The translations under genes were made by a program, and so were the position numbers. A stretch of DNA of 64,000 nucleotides from Channa striata (lineage: Eukaryota; Chordata; Actinopteri; Anabantiformes; Channidae), in assembly GCA_033026295.1 (NCBI GenBank), contig CM065175.1, forward strand, positions 26,941,375-27,005,374, given 5' to 3'. Shown here piece after piece: positions 42,701 through 56,500 of the stretch (within the stretch, counting starts at the first letter, position 1; each line of letters opens with the position of its first letter). The notes beneath the pieces were generated by a model, which did not search any database, was not told the origin of the DNA, and saw only the letters and a list, made by a program, of their open reading frames with translations.

Positions 42701-45700
42701 AAATGTAATCAACGCTGACGATTTTTTGCAGTAAATAATCAGAGATCAGGTTCATGAAGCGGTTCTCTCCTTGAACATGTACATGAATTTAACTAAACAA
42801 GACGTGAAAATTGTAGATTTCTGCAGAAACGTAACTTGTGAGTGTTGAAAATAATTATTCTGTATATCCATCTGACTGTGTCACCGATAAAAAAAATAAA
42901 AATCACTCCTAGCGTTGTGGAGTGTTTTAAGTGGGTCCATGCACCGTCAGAGAATTCAGTTCGTTCTGTCTGGCTCTGCCCAAAAACACTAACACAGGAG
43001 GCAAGAAAGAAATAACAAAACAATTTGCAGTGACCTTTGACCCCGTCTTTGTCATACCTCGTCCGGAAGCACCACCTTGCGGCTCTCGATGTGTTTGAGG
43101 ACGTCGTAGGCTGTTTCCAGGGCGCGAACCTTGGAGCTCTCTGCCCGCACGAAAGTGGGCAGGTAGATGAACCAGAGGCCGTAACAGTGACCCAGGAGGC
43201 ACTTGGACCACATGTCCGGGACCGCCGCGTATTTCTGAGCTCGCTTTTGGGCCAACTTGATCTCCTGGAAAATCAACAAATTTCTTACTGTAAATACAGG
43301 CTTTGTTCTCTGGGAGATGAAGATCGTATCCCAGCCGTAAACTAGATTTTGAGGCAGTCTGCAGCCTTTGAATACTGAATGAACAGTGGAATATTGTTAA
43401 TGAATTATGGAAACGAAATGATTCACAGTGAGACCCTCCTCCTTTGTCCATTCACAGGAAACTGGGTCACAATGTGAAAACAATCAAAGCTTCAGAATGA
43501 ATCAACATGCTCAAGAATTATCTCATCAACCTCGTACATATTATTAATCATTATTTCGTCGGCATTCAGTATTTACTTCGTTACTATAGTCTGGTTTTAT
43601 TCCATTTTATTATTTTTAAGTTTACAGGTGATCAACTAAACTTCTTAGTTTATGTGATTTCTGAATGGATTAACGACTTAAGTTACACACACACACACAC
43701 ACACACACAGGCCACTGGTAAAACCCATGCTACTACCAAACACAGGAGTGGAAGGATGATGGGTCTGTCTCCAAAGGAGGAGACAAACTGACTAAAATAA
43801 AGAACTGTCGAAGGTTTTAGTTTGGATTAAAGCATCGCACTTTCAGACGCGTAGCAGATCCTGAACAGAGACAATCAGGATGTGCATTCATCACTGGCCT
43901 GAAATGTCTCAGGATGTTTTGCAAAATACTGTTGTGCAAAAGCTTCGTTCGTTGCCCACAGAGCTGTATGTGTGTGGAACTGACTGACGCACAAGCGGAT
44001 ACTCAAGTTCGTGTCAGGATTAATGTGTCGGTTAAGACCAAAACTCAATCAAATCAAACTGGACAAAGATTGTCAGCCGACACTGTGGAGATGAAACACA
44101 GGGAAACCGTCCCCGTACTTGTTTTGTGTTTGTGACATTTTCTGGTTCCGGGACCTCATCATGACACGTGTATCCGCAGCCCAGATTCTGAGCAGAGCGC
44201 TGCTACTCACCTGTTTTGTACGTCGGGGGGCCGGGCTGCTGGGGGCGCTGCCTTTAGCTGGGACACGAAGCTGGTCCTGGGGGGGGTCAAAGAGCTCTGG
44301 CTTCAGGATGGGAAAGGTCTCATAACTGGACAGGCGAGAGGAAAAATGTCTTGCTGTTAGCACATTAACCTGAGGATGTGAGGCCACTTTATTAGGAACA
44401 CCCATACAACGTAAAGCAACGACATGCGGCAGCTCTGCTTTATTTGATCATTCTGCTCCATTTGGCTGAATACTAGACATATTTAACACTAGACAGTACA
44501 GGTGAATCTACAAAAGCGGATCAGTGTGTCAGAGGGAGGCTGTACCTGTAGAGGGCAGGACATTCGGACCCGTCAGGTTCCTGCGGTTCCTCGGGAGGCA
44601 TGATGAACACGGTGTGTTCTCCACTGTGAGCATCATCCAGATCAATCAGCCTCACCTCCTCTGGCTTCTCCACATCCACCTGACATTTATTCAATATTAA
44701 AACACTAGTCATACAACGTGAAGCACTTCCTAGAGCTTCTGGATGTGAGGGACAGACAGACGTGACGCTGACCTTCTGGACGCACTCGTCGAAAAACTCG
44801 AGGCAGGCGTGGCGGTCGCTGACGAAGGAGCACTCCTCAATGAACTGAGTGAACATCTGAGTCCTTGTCAGCTGACTGTAAAACTTCTGCTGCGTTCGAT
44901 CCCGAGACTTTAGAAAACCTGCAGGACGAGGAAGAGGTGGATTCATCCATCAAAGCCGGGCTGTGCTTCGGTCCAAACCTAAATCTGTGTCTGCAGTTTG
45001 ATTCAGTTCACAAAGCGCCGTTGATCACTTCTACTGACGCTCCTCCTGTGACCAAACTGGCAACGTAAACTCTCGAGACACAGACCGATTGTACCGTAAA
45101 TACATTTCTATATACTTCCTTCTAAATTCTATCACTTTATTGACCTTTAACACCACAACTAAGACACAACTTCCACTTGTACACACAGAAATCCAAAAAC
45201 AGAAAATCGCCATGAAATTCTCTGCTGTCCCACAAAACAAGAGAAATACAAGTTTATTGTTTAGTGTGTTTAGTTTTTTTTTTAAACTTCAACCTCGTGC
45301 AGCCAGCGAGACGACAGCTGCTGACAGATTTGTAACGATCCATGACCATTGTGAAGTTAGTCTGTGCGATCGACCTTTACTGTCGTCCAAAAACTATTAA
45401 ACTGCATGAGGCAGACACATGGTTCCACACGGTGACATACACATTTCTTGACGACCTTTTAACAAATGTTGCTCCACATACTCAGATTAAGAGTTTCCTT
45501 GTACTCTGCCAGGTCAACTGTGCATGTACAACTTTTAAGGTGGAGTTAAAACCACTCACAATAGTTCGGACGACTTTTGTGATCACAGTTGAAGAAACGT
45601 GAACCAGTTGAACCAGTTATTTTATGTTTATCCTCCGCATAGACCACAGCTGTGTGGCTGCCGTCACTGTTCACCTACTGTGTGATTGTAAAATGTTAAG

Positions 45701-48700
45701 AAAGATGCCGGCACTCGTGGGGGTTACAGGCCTGTGGATGCTGAGACTGTGGTAACGACGACATTGTCGCTCTTCTTGTGACGATTGTAAAATTGATTCG
45801 ATATTGTTTAATGCAACGGCCCAAAATCCTGGTTTGTATCTTTTATACAGAATGACGTGACTGCAATACGCCACAAACCCGCCGTTAACGAGCAGCGCGA
45901 ACGCATTAAAGACACGGTGCTCACCCTGCAGGTTGAACAGGGAGCTGCAGTCGGTGGCTGTGTCCGACGGCGCCTCCGTGATGGGCAGCAGGAAGGCTCG
46001 GTATCCACGCAGCAGGCAGCTCATGAAGCGCAGGAAAGCCTCCTGAATCTCCAGCTCCAGCTGCTTCTGACGCCTGTAGATCTGATCGTAGTCTGTCAGC
46101 AGGAACTCCAGCGTCGCCTCCTCCTGGCCGGGAGTGCAAACTGCAGAGACGGGAAACGAGTGGTATGCGATTTGTTCACTGTGCACCCACGATGCAGCAC
46201 TTACAAGCAGACGACTAATAAATGACACACTATCACTCACTCTTCTCCAGCGTCTTGTGCAGGTTGGTGAGGGTGTTGAACAGCGTCTTGCCGTGCTTCC
46301 TAGGTAACGATCGCCATGACAGTGGCTTCTTCTCATCTGACCTGAGACATGACAGAAGAATTATTATTAAGACTGATGTGATGGATCCCCATCACCTTAT
46401 TATTTACAGTAAAAAGTCAAATGTGTGATTACAGCAAAGCAAATTCTTTTAACAGGGTTATAATCACTCCAGATGCTTTTGAGAAACAGGCATTCGTACA
46501 CATGAGGTTCTGCTTTCTGCTGATCTGCATTTGCATGTCATCAGCCTTTTTGTTTAAGGATGACATTGGTCATTTTGCAAAAGTTATATTTTCCACATCT
46601 AGTGATCACTACTGGCCTTTGGTTATCGTTAGCCTGCAGCATGAATTTACTCAACTGTTTGCTGTCAACAGCTATTAAAAGTACATAAGCCAGACACACC
46701 CCTGCACGTACACCGTTCGTTGAGCCTTGTTAATGTTCTCCACATTCTTCAGAATCTCTGTAATTCCACCTTAAATGCCACTGACTGTAAGGACAGATCA
46801 TTAGCTGCAATATAGGAAGTGGTGGATCAGAGCATATGGTGCAACATTAGTTAAAAATAGAAAGGTAGTACAGTGGAGCAGTGTATCTGACTGAAGGCTT
46901 TTTAACAGTTTTGGACAACAATGAAGGTCGACGGCGTCAACGAACGCGTGAATCGAGGCTGCAGACCGAAAACAAATGGACAATACAGTTCATTTAGAAA
47001 ATGACCAAACTCCGGCTTTAACCAGCGCCGTCATCAACTCACTGGAAGATGGTGTTCGTGTCAAGGTCGACACACACCACGTCAGTGGGGGGATCGTACA
47101 GGTCGAAGTAGCTGGAGTGGACGCCCACGATGAAGGGCATCGGTGCCAGCAGCACGTCGGCCATTTGCAGTGGACACAGAGGGATGTAGGGACAGAGCCA
47201 GCGCAGGGGGAAACTCATCTGAAAGGAGAGACGGAGGATATCGTTCACAACACATCCGACGTGCTCACAGCTCGATCTGTGCAACAACTAAGAACCAGAA
47301 GAACTTTACTTACTCGAAAAACAGGTTGCAGTATTAAGTTACACTTTAAATACAGTGGGTGCGTGTGTTAATATGTGTCTTACGGAGGCGAGGGCCTCGC
47401 TCACAGATGTGAGCACATCTGGCCGGAGCGAGTGCAGGAGCAGTTTGTGTTCGGTGAGGACGGCGAGCAGCAGCGTGCAGGCGTTTTCTGGCCCGAGGTT
47501 CTGCAGAAGCTTCAGGAAGCTCGCACCGCTGTTACACACACACACACACACAAAACGTATTACACATCAGCTGCAGCCACTTCAAATTGTAACAGAGTCA
47601 ACGAGTATGAAAATACAAGTACACAAGTAAATGTACTGAGTGTAACTCAGTGTAACCCACTGCAACGTGCTACAAACACTGCAGCACTGAGCTGACCTGA
47701 GAGGGAGGGGGGAGGAGACCGGCTGGCAGAGGAGCAGGTTGTCATACGGAGAGAGCTGCAACACACAAACACACATTTAGTTATACACACCAAAAACATG
47801 CACAACTACACATAATGTGTTTTTATTAAAGAGGTAAAACTAATTTAGAAATATCTGTTTAATTTCACTGTTGTCAGATCCTGGAATGTGAATATAAATT
47901 AAAGGTTTGTGGTGAGAGGGAGGGAGAACACGACGAGATCTACTGAATGTTCGACAGACATTTCCACCAGTTTTGATTTCAAAACAGTGGATTGAGAGTT
48001 TGTAATTAGATTTCATTTCTTTTCACACTGTATGTACTAAGTTATTTCAGTGTAGAATGTTATAACTGACTGGAACATATTGATTGTTTATATGAATATT
48101 AAATAAACAACTATTATATCTTGTAAGATTTGCACCAAAATGCTGCACCATCAGATGAATTCTGCTGTCTGAGATCTTGGTTCTAAACGCAGAGGATATG
48201 ATCAGAGGTTGTGTGTTGCAGGTTTGAGTCCAGGTTTGTACCTGAACGAGGATGCGAGGACGCTGGGGAGACGGAAATGGGACGTTGTGCATGAAGCTGG
48301 AGATGTGTCTGCAGAAACAGAGAAAAAGGAAAAGAAGGAAAGAAATGGATCAAAACCACATTCTGTCCATAACCTAAGATGCTCAGAATCTGGTAAACTA
48401 AAAAGAACGTGATGAACATCTGACCACCTTTTACTTTTGTTTTAAATTATTCAACCACATTAATCATCAGGGGAAAAACTCAACATAGCACCACGCGGAG
48501 ACTTAAACTCTGAGATGAAGTAAAATATCCGGGCACATTTTAGGGGTTCAGCCTGCACATCTCATTAGAAAGAAAGAAATTTACGGCTTGGCCTGCTTAA
48601 AAAAAATAACCAAACTGCACCAACTTCAGCGTGTAACAAGTCGGATTTAGGGTAAAAAGAAACATCTCAATAAATCTACACGGTGCACTGACTTTTCGAG

Positions 48701-51700
48701 CGGGAGGACATGTGGTCCAGAGATGGAGTATCTGTAGACGAAGGTGAGAAACTTCTGGAAGACGTTGAAGAAGGGCCAGTGGGACAGGACGCAGATGCTC
48801 TTCTTCACCTGCAGGCTGCGGTTGGTGATCGGCCGCCGGTCGACGACGCTGAGCAGGCCGAGCCGCACACACTGCCGCTCCGACAGCTGCTCCCTGGGGA
48901 ACGACTCGTAGAACTGGATGGCAGCTCCATAGACCTGCAGGGAGGCCGGGGGAATGTTAAAAGTCTGCTGGACATCTTCGACAGCGGACCCGCACACACA
49001 AACTGTCCAGCCCTCAAGGACACTGTTTGGACCATTTTTGACAAAGACAAGTTACCAAACGTTCACTGTTACGCTTCCTTCGTCGTAACCTTCATTTTTT
49101 CATTTACATGCAGCTGCTCTTCAGAGACGCAGTTTTCCTCAAACCATGTTTCTGTGTTATATGATTACAAAACTTCATAATTGTAAGGGTGATATCACAG
49201 AGTGTATGACAGATTCTCTATCCTGGAGATTTACTGTTACTCTTGAGGGGAAATGTGTGATCGTCTCGCTCACCTTGTCTCCGTAGGCAGAGGTGAAGAC
49301 GAAGGTGGAGAAGACGGGCAGCTGGTACTTTGCATTTAGAGGCCAGCTCTCCACGGTGACACCCATTGGCAAACAGAAGACTGGCACCGATTCCGGCAGA
49401 GGAAAGGCCTCCAGGTCCTCCTGTGGGTATCTGCTGATCAGACCTGACACACACACACACACACTCAATAGTTTAACACTTAAGCATATGAACTAAACTA
49501 TAGTTTGGTCCTTTTTAAGGGTAAAAATAGTTTGTGTCATTTGAGGAATTTGAATATTCATACATCCATCTATTATCTTAACCACCAATATGTTCCAGGT
49601 CTCTGGGGCCTGGAGTTTATCCTAGCTCTAGCCAGAGGCGAACGGATCTGCAGTCTGTCTCAGGGCCAACACAGGGAGACAGTCGCAGCTACAGGTAATT
49701 TAGAGTCACCTGACATCCACGTCTTTGGACTGAGAATATGACAGTGTGCACAGAAAGGCTGCAGCAGGCTGTGGACGTACACGAGGGGACCTGTAGCCGT
49801 GAGGCAGCAGCACCAACCGCTCCTTTTATAGAATATCTCAATTTTTAATTTTTTTTTTAATTTATCCTGCTATTTTACAATCTACTTCAGTATTTAATAA
49901 AGACAAATTCAAAGAGGTAAACAAGCTGTGGGATTGTCTCTTTGGAACGAGACACAGGGTGGTCTTCAACAACCTTAAACCATTTAAAATAGTCGTCCTT
50001 CAGGGTGACTCTGTGTGTGTGGCAGCTCAAAGTCTTGTTCGTGAACAATCAATCTTCTTATGAACCATCATCACCCGTCTATGCAAAAGCGTTTTAACAC
50101 ATTTTTCATTTCCATTCCAGTTAGCATAAAGAAGGTTTGCTCATCTGAATCGCTGACTTATTTCCTTTTACTTCATGCACTGACCTTTTGACTCACTTTT
50201 CCCCTGTGCTGATGTGTAAAAATTGAAAAAAGGAAACATGCCATTCATGCAAAAACAGCTAATTTTAAGGAGCTTATGAGCAAAGTGTCCAGGACATTTG
50301 CTGTAAAATAAAGGGCAGCGGAGTGACTGATACTCACTGGCTTCGTAGACCAGGGCGTTGGCTTTGGCCACTGCTCTCTTGTAGCACACATACAGAGCGG
50401 GACCCCACTGCAGACAAACACACAACCATAAAAAACTCATACGCAGAATCATTTTCATTACGATTACTGAGTATATTTCCACTGAAATTTGAGAAAACTC
50501 AAATAAATATTTTAGTAGACATTGAATAATCACTTCATTTTTATTCTCACGTTCTTCATTTAGTGGGAAGAGAACTCAGTTCATTACTCAGGTATTAATT
50601 TGGCAAATATTTTGTCCAAATGATGTTTGATGCTGGATGGAGATATGAGGTCCCTTTCTGGAAACATAATGGTTATAAAACATTCATTCATAAAGAGTCA
50701 AACTTCATAATGAGTGTCCCTTGAGGTCACATTATCTCTTATCCGAGACGATGTAAAGGATGTTTTTAAGAGATGTGGACATCTGTTTTAATTGAGTTTT
50801 TTATTTATTCTATTGTGATGGACATGTTTGTCCCATGTTTGTGCAGCAATATCACTAATCCACAACAGCGTCCCAAAAAACATATTCCTAATTTAAGCAG
50901 CAATGTACTAATCAGGTGTGTCCCAGCTACAGTAGATCACAGAGGATGTTTCTGAAAATGTGCCAGCGTCCAGCTAATGCTGACAAAAGCCTTATTTCCC
51001 TTTTTCTTTAGCCTCCATCTTACAGCCACAGACAACAAACGACCTCCACCACCTGCTCCGTACTCACCATGCCGGTGTTGAGGTTCTTGTCGACGCGGCA
51101 GAACGTGTGCGGGGCCAACTCCCCCTTGCTGGGGAGCAGCAGGGCGATGTCGGTGACCCCCAGCGTGTGGAGCCCCTGCGAATCGAGAGCCCGTCGGTAC
51201 GTCAGGAAGACCCGGTGGGCCGTCGGACCAGTGGCAGAGCTCAGGCTGGCTGAGCGGCTGTACGGAGTCGTCTCAATGACGTACCAGCCCTGTTTCAGCT
51301 GCTCCTTGCCCTCATACAGAACCCTGCAGGGACAGACCGCTAAGTCAGACAGTGGGGACACCTGTTTCTGTCTCCTCTAACATCCTGAAAATTAGGATGC
51401 AGCAGGGAAACTTCTCTATGTTTCGTATCAGACATACATTAAAAAACGCTTAAGCCTTGGATTCTGCAACTTTCTGGCTGCTAACAAGCGTAAAAGCATC
51501 AACCATGTGATTTATCTTTGTCCATTGGGAGCCATGTTAGGTTGCAGGGATCCAGAGAAATAATAATGCAGCGGCCCCAGACACAGAGCTTTAAAATGTT
51601 CCATACGTTCTTCTCTGTAGTCAGTAAGTGACGATGTGTCCTGCTGATTATTTTACTTTTCAACTTGAAAATCAGTGACGTTTCCTTTAACACCATGTGT

Positions 51701-53545
51701 GTCTACTAATTTTGAAACTAACAAAAGTGAACTGAACAAAAACATTTGAATAAATAGAAATCTGAGGTTACTTTTAATGTTGGATTTAAATATTATGATT
51801 TGGTGTGCGCTCAGTGTCTGTGATGACATTAAAGTCTGTTCTGTCTCTGCATCCTTCTCACCCTTTGTCAGCTAAACGCCTCATAACAAAAGAATAAAAA
51901 TATGTAATCTGATGTATAATTATCCTCTAACATGAGTGTAATCCAGAGTAACAAATAGTTAAATATTTCATAAACAATGGAGAAGAGTTAGTGTGGTGCT
52001 GATGAGAGTCCAGGACACGACACAGCCTGCCCACCACTGCCTTACATAATCCTCTGAATTATGTAAGATGAGTTAATATGCATCACATGAACTACAAACA
52101 CAAGAGCTCCTTTCAGTATCAGAGTGGTGGAGTCCTGAACATGGTAAATTCAAAAGCAAAATCATTGATATTCATAACATGCACTACAGTGTGTACATCA
52201 GTAAAAAGAAAAGCAACTCCCACCATCTCCCAAACATTCCTTCATCTTTCTGCAGACAATCAAGCGACTGAGGAAAACAACAGAGCTTCACATCACTGAG
52301 TCGTAATGTCAGTGACTTTCACAAGCTCGGATTTCTCCGATGTTTAATCCTGTGCAGGTCGTAACGTTTATTCCTGTGAATGGGATGAAACCCTGTGAGT
52401 TTTCAACATCTCCGTGAGTATGTTTGAGCCACAGCAAACCCATAAAACAAGCGTGTAACAGATCACAAAGCACTTTATGAACTCCACTCTGCATCCTCCA
52501 GAAATACAACTTCTTTAATTATTACTAAGAATAGAAAATTGTACATTTATTTCCACGGAGATATTTTGGACATAATGCAAAACAAAATGTGCAACTTTAA
52601 GCTTCTAAACCCAACCAGTCTGCATCCAGCCGTCCCTCCGCACAGCTCCTCATTCTCAAAATACAACAAACAACACTGGCACAAAAACTATTAGCCTCAT
52701 ATTACACATCTCCGTGCCTGAGCGAGTTCTCCGTGACAGAGGACTGATACAACTGCACTAGTCATGGACCTTCTACACAGCGTCGAAACCACACAGGGTT
52801 TGTGAGGATGTGTTGTTCCAGGTTCCAGGCCTTTCAATCAGGCCCAGAAGGCCCACGAGCTTTAAGAGCTACAAGTCAAACTACTGAGCAGAGATTTAGA
52901 ACAGGACGACGCAACATGGAAAAGTAAAAGTGCATTGTCTGCACAATCGCGAAGTAAATGGAAGAGTTTGGGCGAAATAGTAATTCAACTGACAGAGTGT
53001 TTGTCAGCGACAAGCTCTCGTGTGTCTAATCCGTCATAAAACCGAAGCTTAGTGCAGCAGCCTCCACCATCTGTTGTCCTGTGCATACGCTTCGTTTCCG
53101 CTGTTTGACTGATGGATGTCAGCGTGTGAGCAGCAGCGTGGACATGCACAACATCTTTAATTGCATTAAATCACTCATGTCTGTTCCAGTTAAGAAAAAG
53201 TGTGTCTCACCCCAGGTCCAGTATGGGCGGCTTGTCTCGTCCTCTGCGATAACATAGGTACAGGTGTTGATTGTTGATGAGGCCGGCGCTCAGCTCGGCT
53301 GAGTGTCCCCCCAGCGTCTTCTCGATGCACGTGAAGCCCTCCGGCACTTCCTCTTCCAGCCCCCGCGCAATCACCGCTAGATCTGTCACGGGCTCCACTG
53401 CCCGCACCGACGAAGAAGAGGAGGACGTCGATGAGGAGGAGGCGGAGCTCTTGCCATCGTCGTCCAGGGGCTTCCAGGGCCCAGCAGGGTCGAGACCTGC
53501 CACTACAAAGTAGTCCACCAGCTGGGGACATTTCTCCTCTGTCAT
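37723..53545 (-). CDS. dennd4b: DENN domain-containing protein 4B, Rab GEF (28 coding exons)
   Basis: Exons (minus): 53545-53211, 51323-51068, 50407-50338, 49443-49274, 48934-48693, 48308-48242, 47755-47697, 47528-47384, 47218-47043, 46341-46241, 46140-45925, 44918-44773, 44679-44546, 44325-44211, 43264-43058, 42631-42503, 41870-41726, 41594-41439, 41352-41112, 40692-40422, 40232-40128, 39998-39823, 39572-39428, 39338-39099, 38893-38797, 38464-38299, 38197-38139, 37868-37723. Phases agree; 1504 aa (human DENND4B about 1496). Domains in order: MABP (about 35-195), then uDENN/cDENN/dDENN to about 660 ([18 protein letters not shown]), a PPR-like repeat (about 810-870), a Ser/Arg-rich linker, a Cys cluster CSLCRSC...CPFCC (1163-1220), and a C-terminal domain ending [17 protein letters not shown]4 proteins activate Rab10. 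The last exons fit 4B rather than 4A or 4C. The polyglutamine tract of human DENND4B is absent. An upstream noncoding exon is implied by the acceptor at about 53566. Confidence 0.95.
39714..39763. repeat. (GT)25 microsatellite in dennd4b intron 22
   Basis: Perfect dinucleotide repeat, (CA)n on the transcript strand, about 60 nt after the exon 22 donor. Confidence 0.97.
43685..43709. repeat. (AC)12 microsatellite in dennd4b intron 14
   Basis: Short perfect repeat with no other notable context. Confidence 0.95.
44382..44402 (-). repeat. Reverse copy of the GTGTACCTAATAAA repeat motif
   Basis: On minus reads GGTGTTCCTAATAAAGTGGC plus C. Same family end as at 15911 and 58084. Lies in dennd4b intron 13. 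Confidence 0.5.
45367..45510 (+). repeat. Dispersed repeat copy A (dennd4b intron 11)
   Basis: Starts GCGATCGACCTTTACTGTCG and ends near AAATGTTGCTCCACATACTC. An inverted, more diverged relative is at 46799-46935, and a plus-strand relative at about 46672-46770. Local translations of the copies align (DLYCRPK versus [14 protein letters not shown] versus LTNVAPY), but no intact frame exists. Confidence 0.6.
46672..46960. repeat. Head-to-head pair of the same dispersed repeat (dennd4b intron 9)
   Basis: 46672-46770 (plus) and 46799-46935 (minus) are diverged copies of the repeat at 45367-45510 facing each other, forming an imperfect inverted repeat 80 nt below the exon 9 donor. Noncoding. Confidence 0.5.
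47534..47552 (-). promoter_or_regulatory. UG-repeat 3' splice site of dennd4b exon 8
   Basis: On the transcript strand a (UG)9 tract runs directly into UAACAG at the exon 8 acceptor, in place of a normal pyrimidine tract. UG repeats are bound by TDP-43 and CELF proteins in vertebrates. A regulatory effect is inferred. Confidence 0.5.
49447..49466 (-). promoter_or_regulatory. UG-repeat 3' splice site of dennd4b exon 4
   Basis: A (UG)10 tract lies immediately before the UCAG acceptor of exon 4. It is the second acceptor in this gene with this arrangement. Confidence 0.5.
49560..49810 (-). repeat. Reverse copy of the ATGG-tailed dispersed repeat
   Basis: Begins ACATCCATCTATTATCTTAA, then GGGGCCTGGAGTTTATCC, CAGGGCCAACACAGGGAGAC, AATTTAGAGTCACC and CGTCTTTGGACTG. 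This is the same block order as 12435-12682 in reverse. Lies in dennd4b intron 3. Confidence 0.7.
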
Positions 53546-56500
53546 GCCGCCTGTCTGCCCTCCACTGCAGAGACAGAGTAACGAGAGAGAGAGAGAGAGA
53601 GACATCCTGGATGAATTATGCAAAGGCCACAGGTACAGTGCAACAGTATCAATGCAGCAGTGCTGCAGGCGTTTCACGAATAAAACATGTGCCGCTGAAA
53701 AGGAAATGCGTGAAAGTGTGAAAATAGGTTCAAGACTCTGACCTCTGCTCTTAAACTAGAAGAACACAGAGTTCTAACTCACAAAGCGGATGTGTGCGAG
53801 CAGCATCAGAATCAACACATCCAAACAAACCATATGATTCATTTGTTCTTCTGAGAGTCAAATGCATCTTTTGACTGGGGGGTGTCGTTGTTGAGGGCGA
53901 CTGCAGCACGGGTCTTAATTCAGTCAAAGTGTTGACGTGGTTCCAAAAAAGAACGCAGAGTGTTATCACGAATCACTCAAAATGCACATCGAATCACGCA
54001 GATCGAAGTGTTTGTACGAGCACCAGGTTCACTGAGCTGTACGGGATCAGAGGAAAAGTAAAGCATATACCTTTCAAATGAAATGTCAATCTGCTCCGAC
54101 TATTCTTTACTTAGTAATGGAGTGACAACGGAAAGAGCATCGTGGTGGTGTTTAGTTACAAAATCAATATGTGATTAAGGTGGAGAGCAGAGGGCCGGGT
54201 GGAGCACGCTTTAAAAATAGGATGTGCAGTGATGCTGTGAGATGCTGAAAGCACTGTGACGTAACAGCGCGTGTCCCCTGTCCTCTCCTGCCCTCTGCCC
54301 CCCCCCTCTGATAAACACTCACTCGGACGACACTGAGCGAGTCGATCCCGGGGAAAACAACAATCAATATACCGTGCAGATTTTTACTGTTCAGATTGAA
54401 AGCAAACAGACTCAAAGGGATACAGATCATTCGAAAACTGAAAACGTTTCTGTTTGAATAGAATAAATGATGATTTGTAACAATTTTGATCATTGATTTG
54501 CCAACAATCCAGAATTTATTGGTGCCACCTGTCTAACTTTTCTGCTTTATGTGCTTTACGTCCGACTGAACTCTCTGAGAGAAGGCTTTCAGTGTGAGCG
54601 TGAATCGTTTCCTGTGTGAACCTGTGAAAGACGATCTGTCCAGTGTGTACGAGGTCTTGAGAAAGCATCATTGATAATAACAATAACTAACACCGGGTTA
54701 GTGCAGAAGTGGTAAAGAGAAAAACCGCTGATGCCATGACACAGCACCAAGTCCAAGCAAACGTCACAGTGACTTCACATCCCAGGAAACACTGTCAGTG
54801 CAGAAAATGATACCTGCTATAAAAATTACCTCCAAAATGCTGCCAAGTGCAGGTACACACACACAAACACAAGTGTGACTGTATAAAAACCACATTGATG
54901 GGGGGGGGCTCGTCGTGCTGTATATGTTGACTTCATCTGTCGGTTACATTTTGTTTTGCAGTTGTTGAAAGTTGCAGCCCGACTACTTTGCTGTGCAAGA
55001 GAAAACTATTTATACCAGAGAGACGTCACGGAGCGGCGGTGGCTGAACTTCAGTCTTTCATTTAGAAACGAGGTCAAAGTAAAGCGAGTGAAACAGAGAC
55101 CGCCAACACATGGAGGTTCTGAAAGCTTTTACTCACTGGTGAAGTTAAACTTGACTTGTAAGAAGCTGCGGGTTTTAGAGCCGCTCAGCAGGTTGGACGA
55201 ATGGATTTCACATTTTATTATAACTAAAAAACGATTCATGGGACAGGGGACGGCCCGACTCTGTCATCAGAGGGTGAAAGTGAGGGGGGATGTTAAAAAG
55301 CACAGAGAGGAAAAAGCAGAACGACCAGTGGGTTAAGGGTCAACTAGCAAACAGGAAGAGGTCCGGCTGCCAGTTTCCTGTTCGCCGATGACTTCCTGGT
55401 GACACCGCAGCTCCCCGAGGTGATAAAACACACAGTTATCGCTCAAACAATCAACTGTTCAGCCCCACCGTGTCCAATCCAGTCAATGTGGAGGCAATAT
55501 GTGAAGAGCCAGGCTTTCCATCAACTGAGGCACACGATAACACAAGACTGCACCGCCCCTTCTACACCGACTCATTTCTCCCCAAACCGTCCTGTAGAAA
55601 GTACGGCTGGGACAGAAAGGACAAAATGTCAAATACTCGTGATATTTCCACTTGTGAAAAGTCACCAGTAGTGAGGGCACCTATGGATATTTTTAGTCAC
55701 GTAAAATGCCTACACTGACACACCCACACCGAGGCCGTGGTGCCGCTTTCCAGACTGGGGACGGTCCGGGAAACAGAAACCGGATTTCACAGTGAAGGAG
55801 AAATAACGGTGGACCAAAACCGAATAAAAGATGCACCAGCGTCGTTGAAATCAAACGCTTCGATCCACTGTGAATTTTACAGCGATGGAACAAAGCAGCT
55901 CACTAAAGACGGTGTAATCTGCAACAGCCACCTGAAGACATGCACCTTATCCGCCATCGTCCCGATTAGTCAGAGGAAACAACAAACGCTTCACGGCGTC
56001 TGAAAGGCCAACGCTTCCTTTTCCATCACCCAGGGCCGTAACATTACAAACTCCATTGTTGCTTTTACTTGTTAGGGCCTTCGGCCGCACACCGCTTTTC
56101 AGCGAACGCTGCAAAAACCAGGACCAAGCCACGAAATCCCAAGCTGACAACACTTCACCCAAACAGCAGCTTCAGCTCTGGACACGCAGTCGAGGGCAGT
56201 CAAAGCTGCTGGGAGATTTGTCCTCACCTGGGACGTGTGGACATCCAGGTCCCGTGTGGCATTTTATTGACAACGGGTGGGAAATGATGATGTCATGGCT
56301 GATGAGATGTGACCCCGTTGCCATTGCTATTTTCGTCACAAACAAATTCTCCGAATCCGTCAGATTCTCTCTTTTCCACGTTTGTGTCTGTGCGACAGCC
56401 GTGTACACGCTTGTGCACGTACTGTACGTGCATTTGAACACTGCCCTAGTGAGCCTGTTTTTTTGCAGAACTGTATGTGTCAGAGAAAAAAAAGCTCTAA

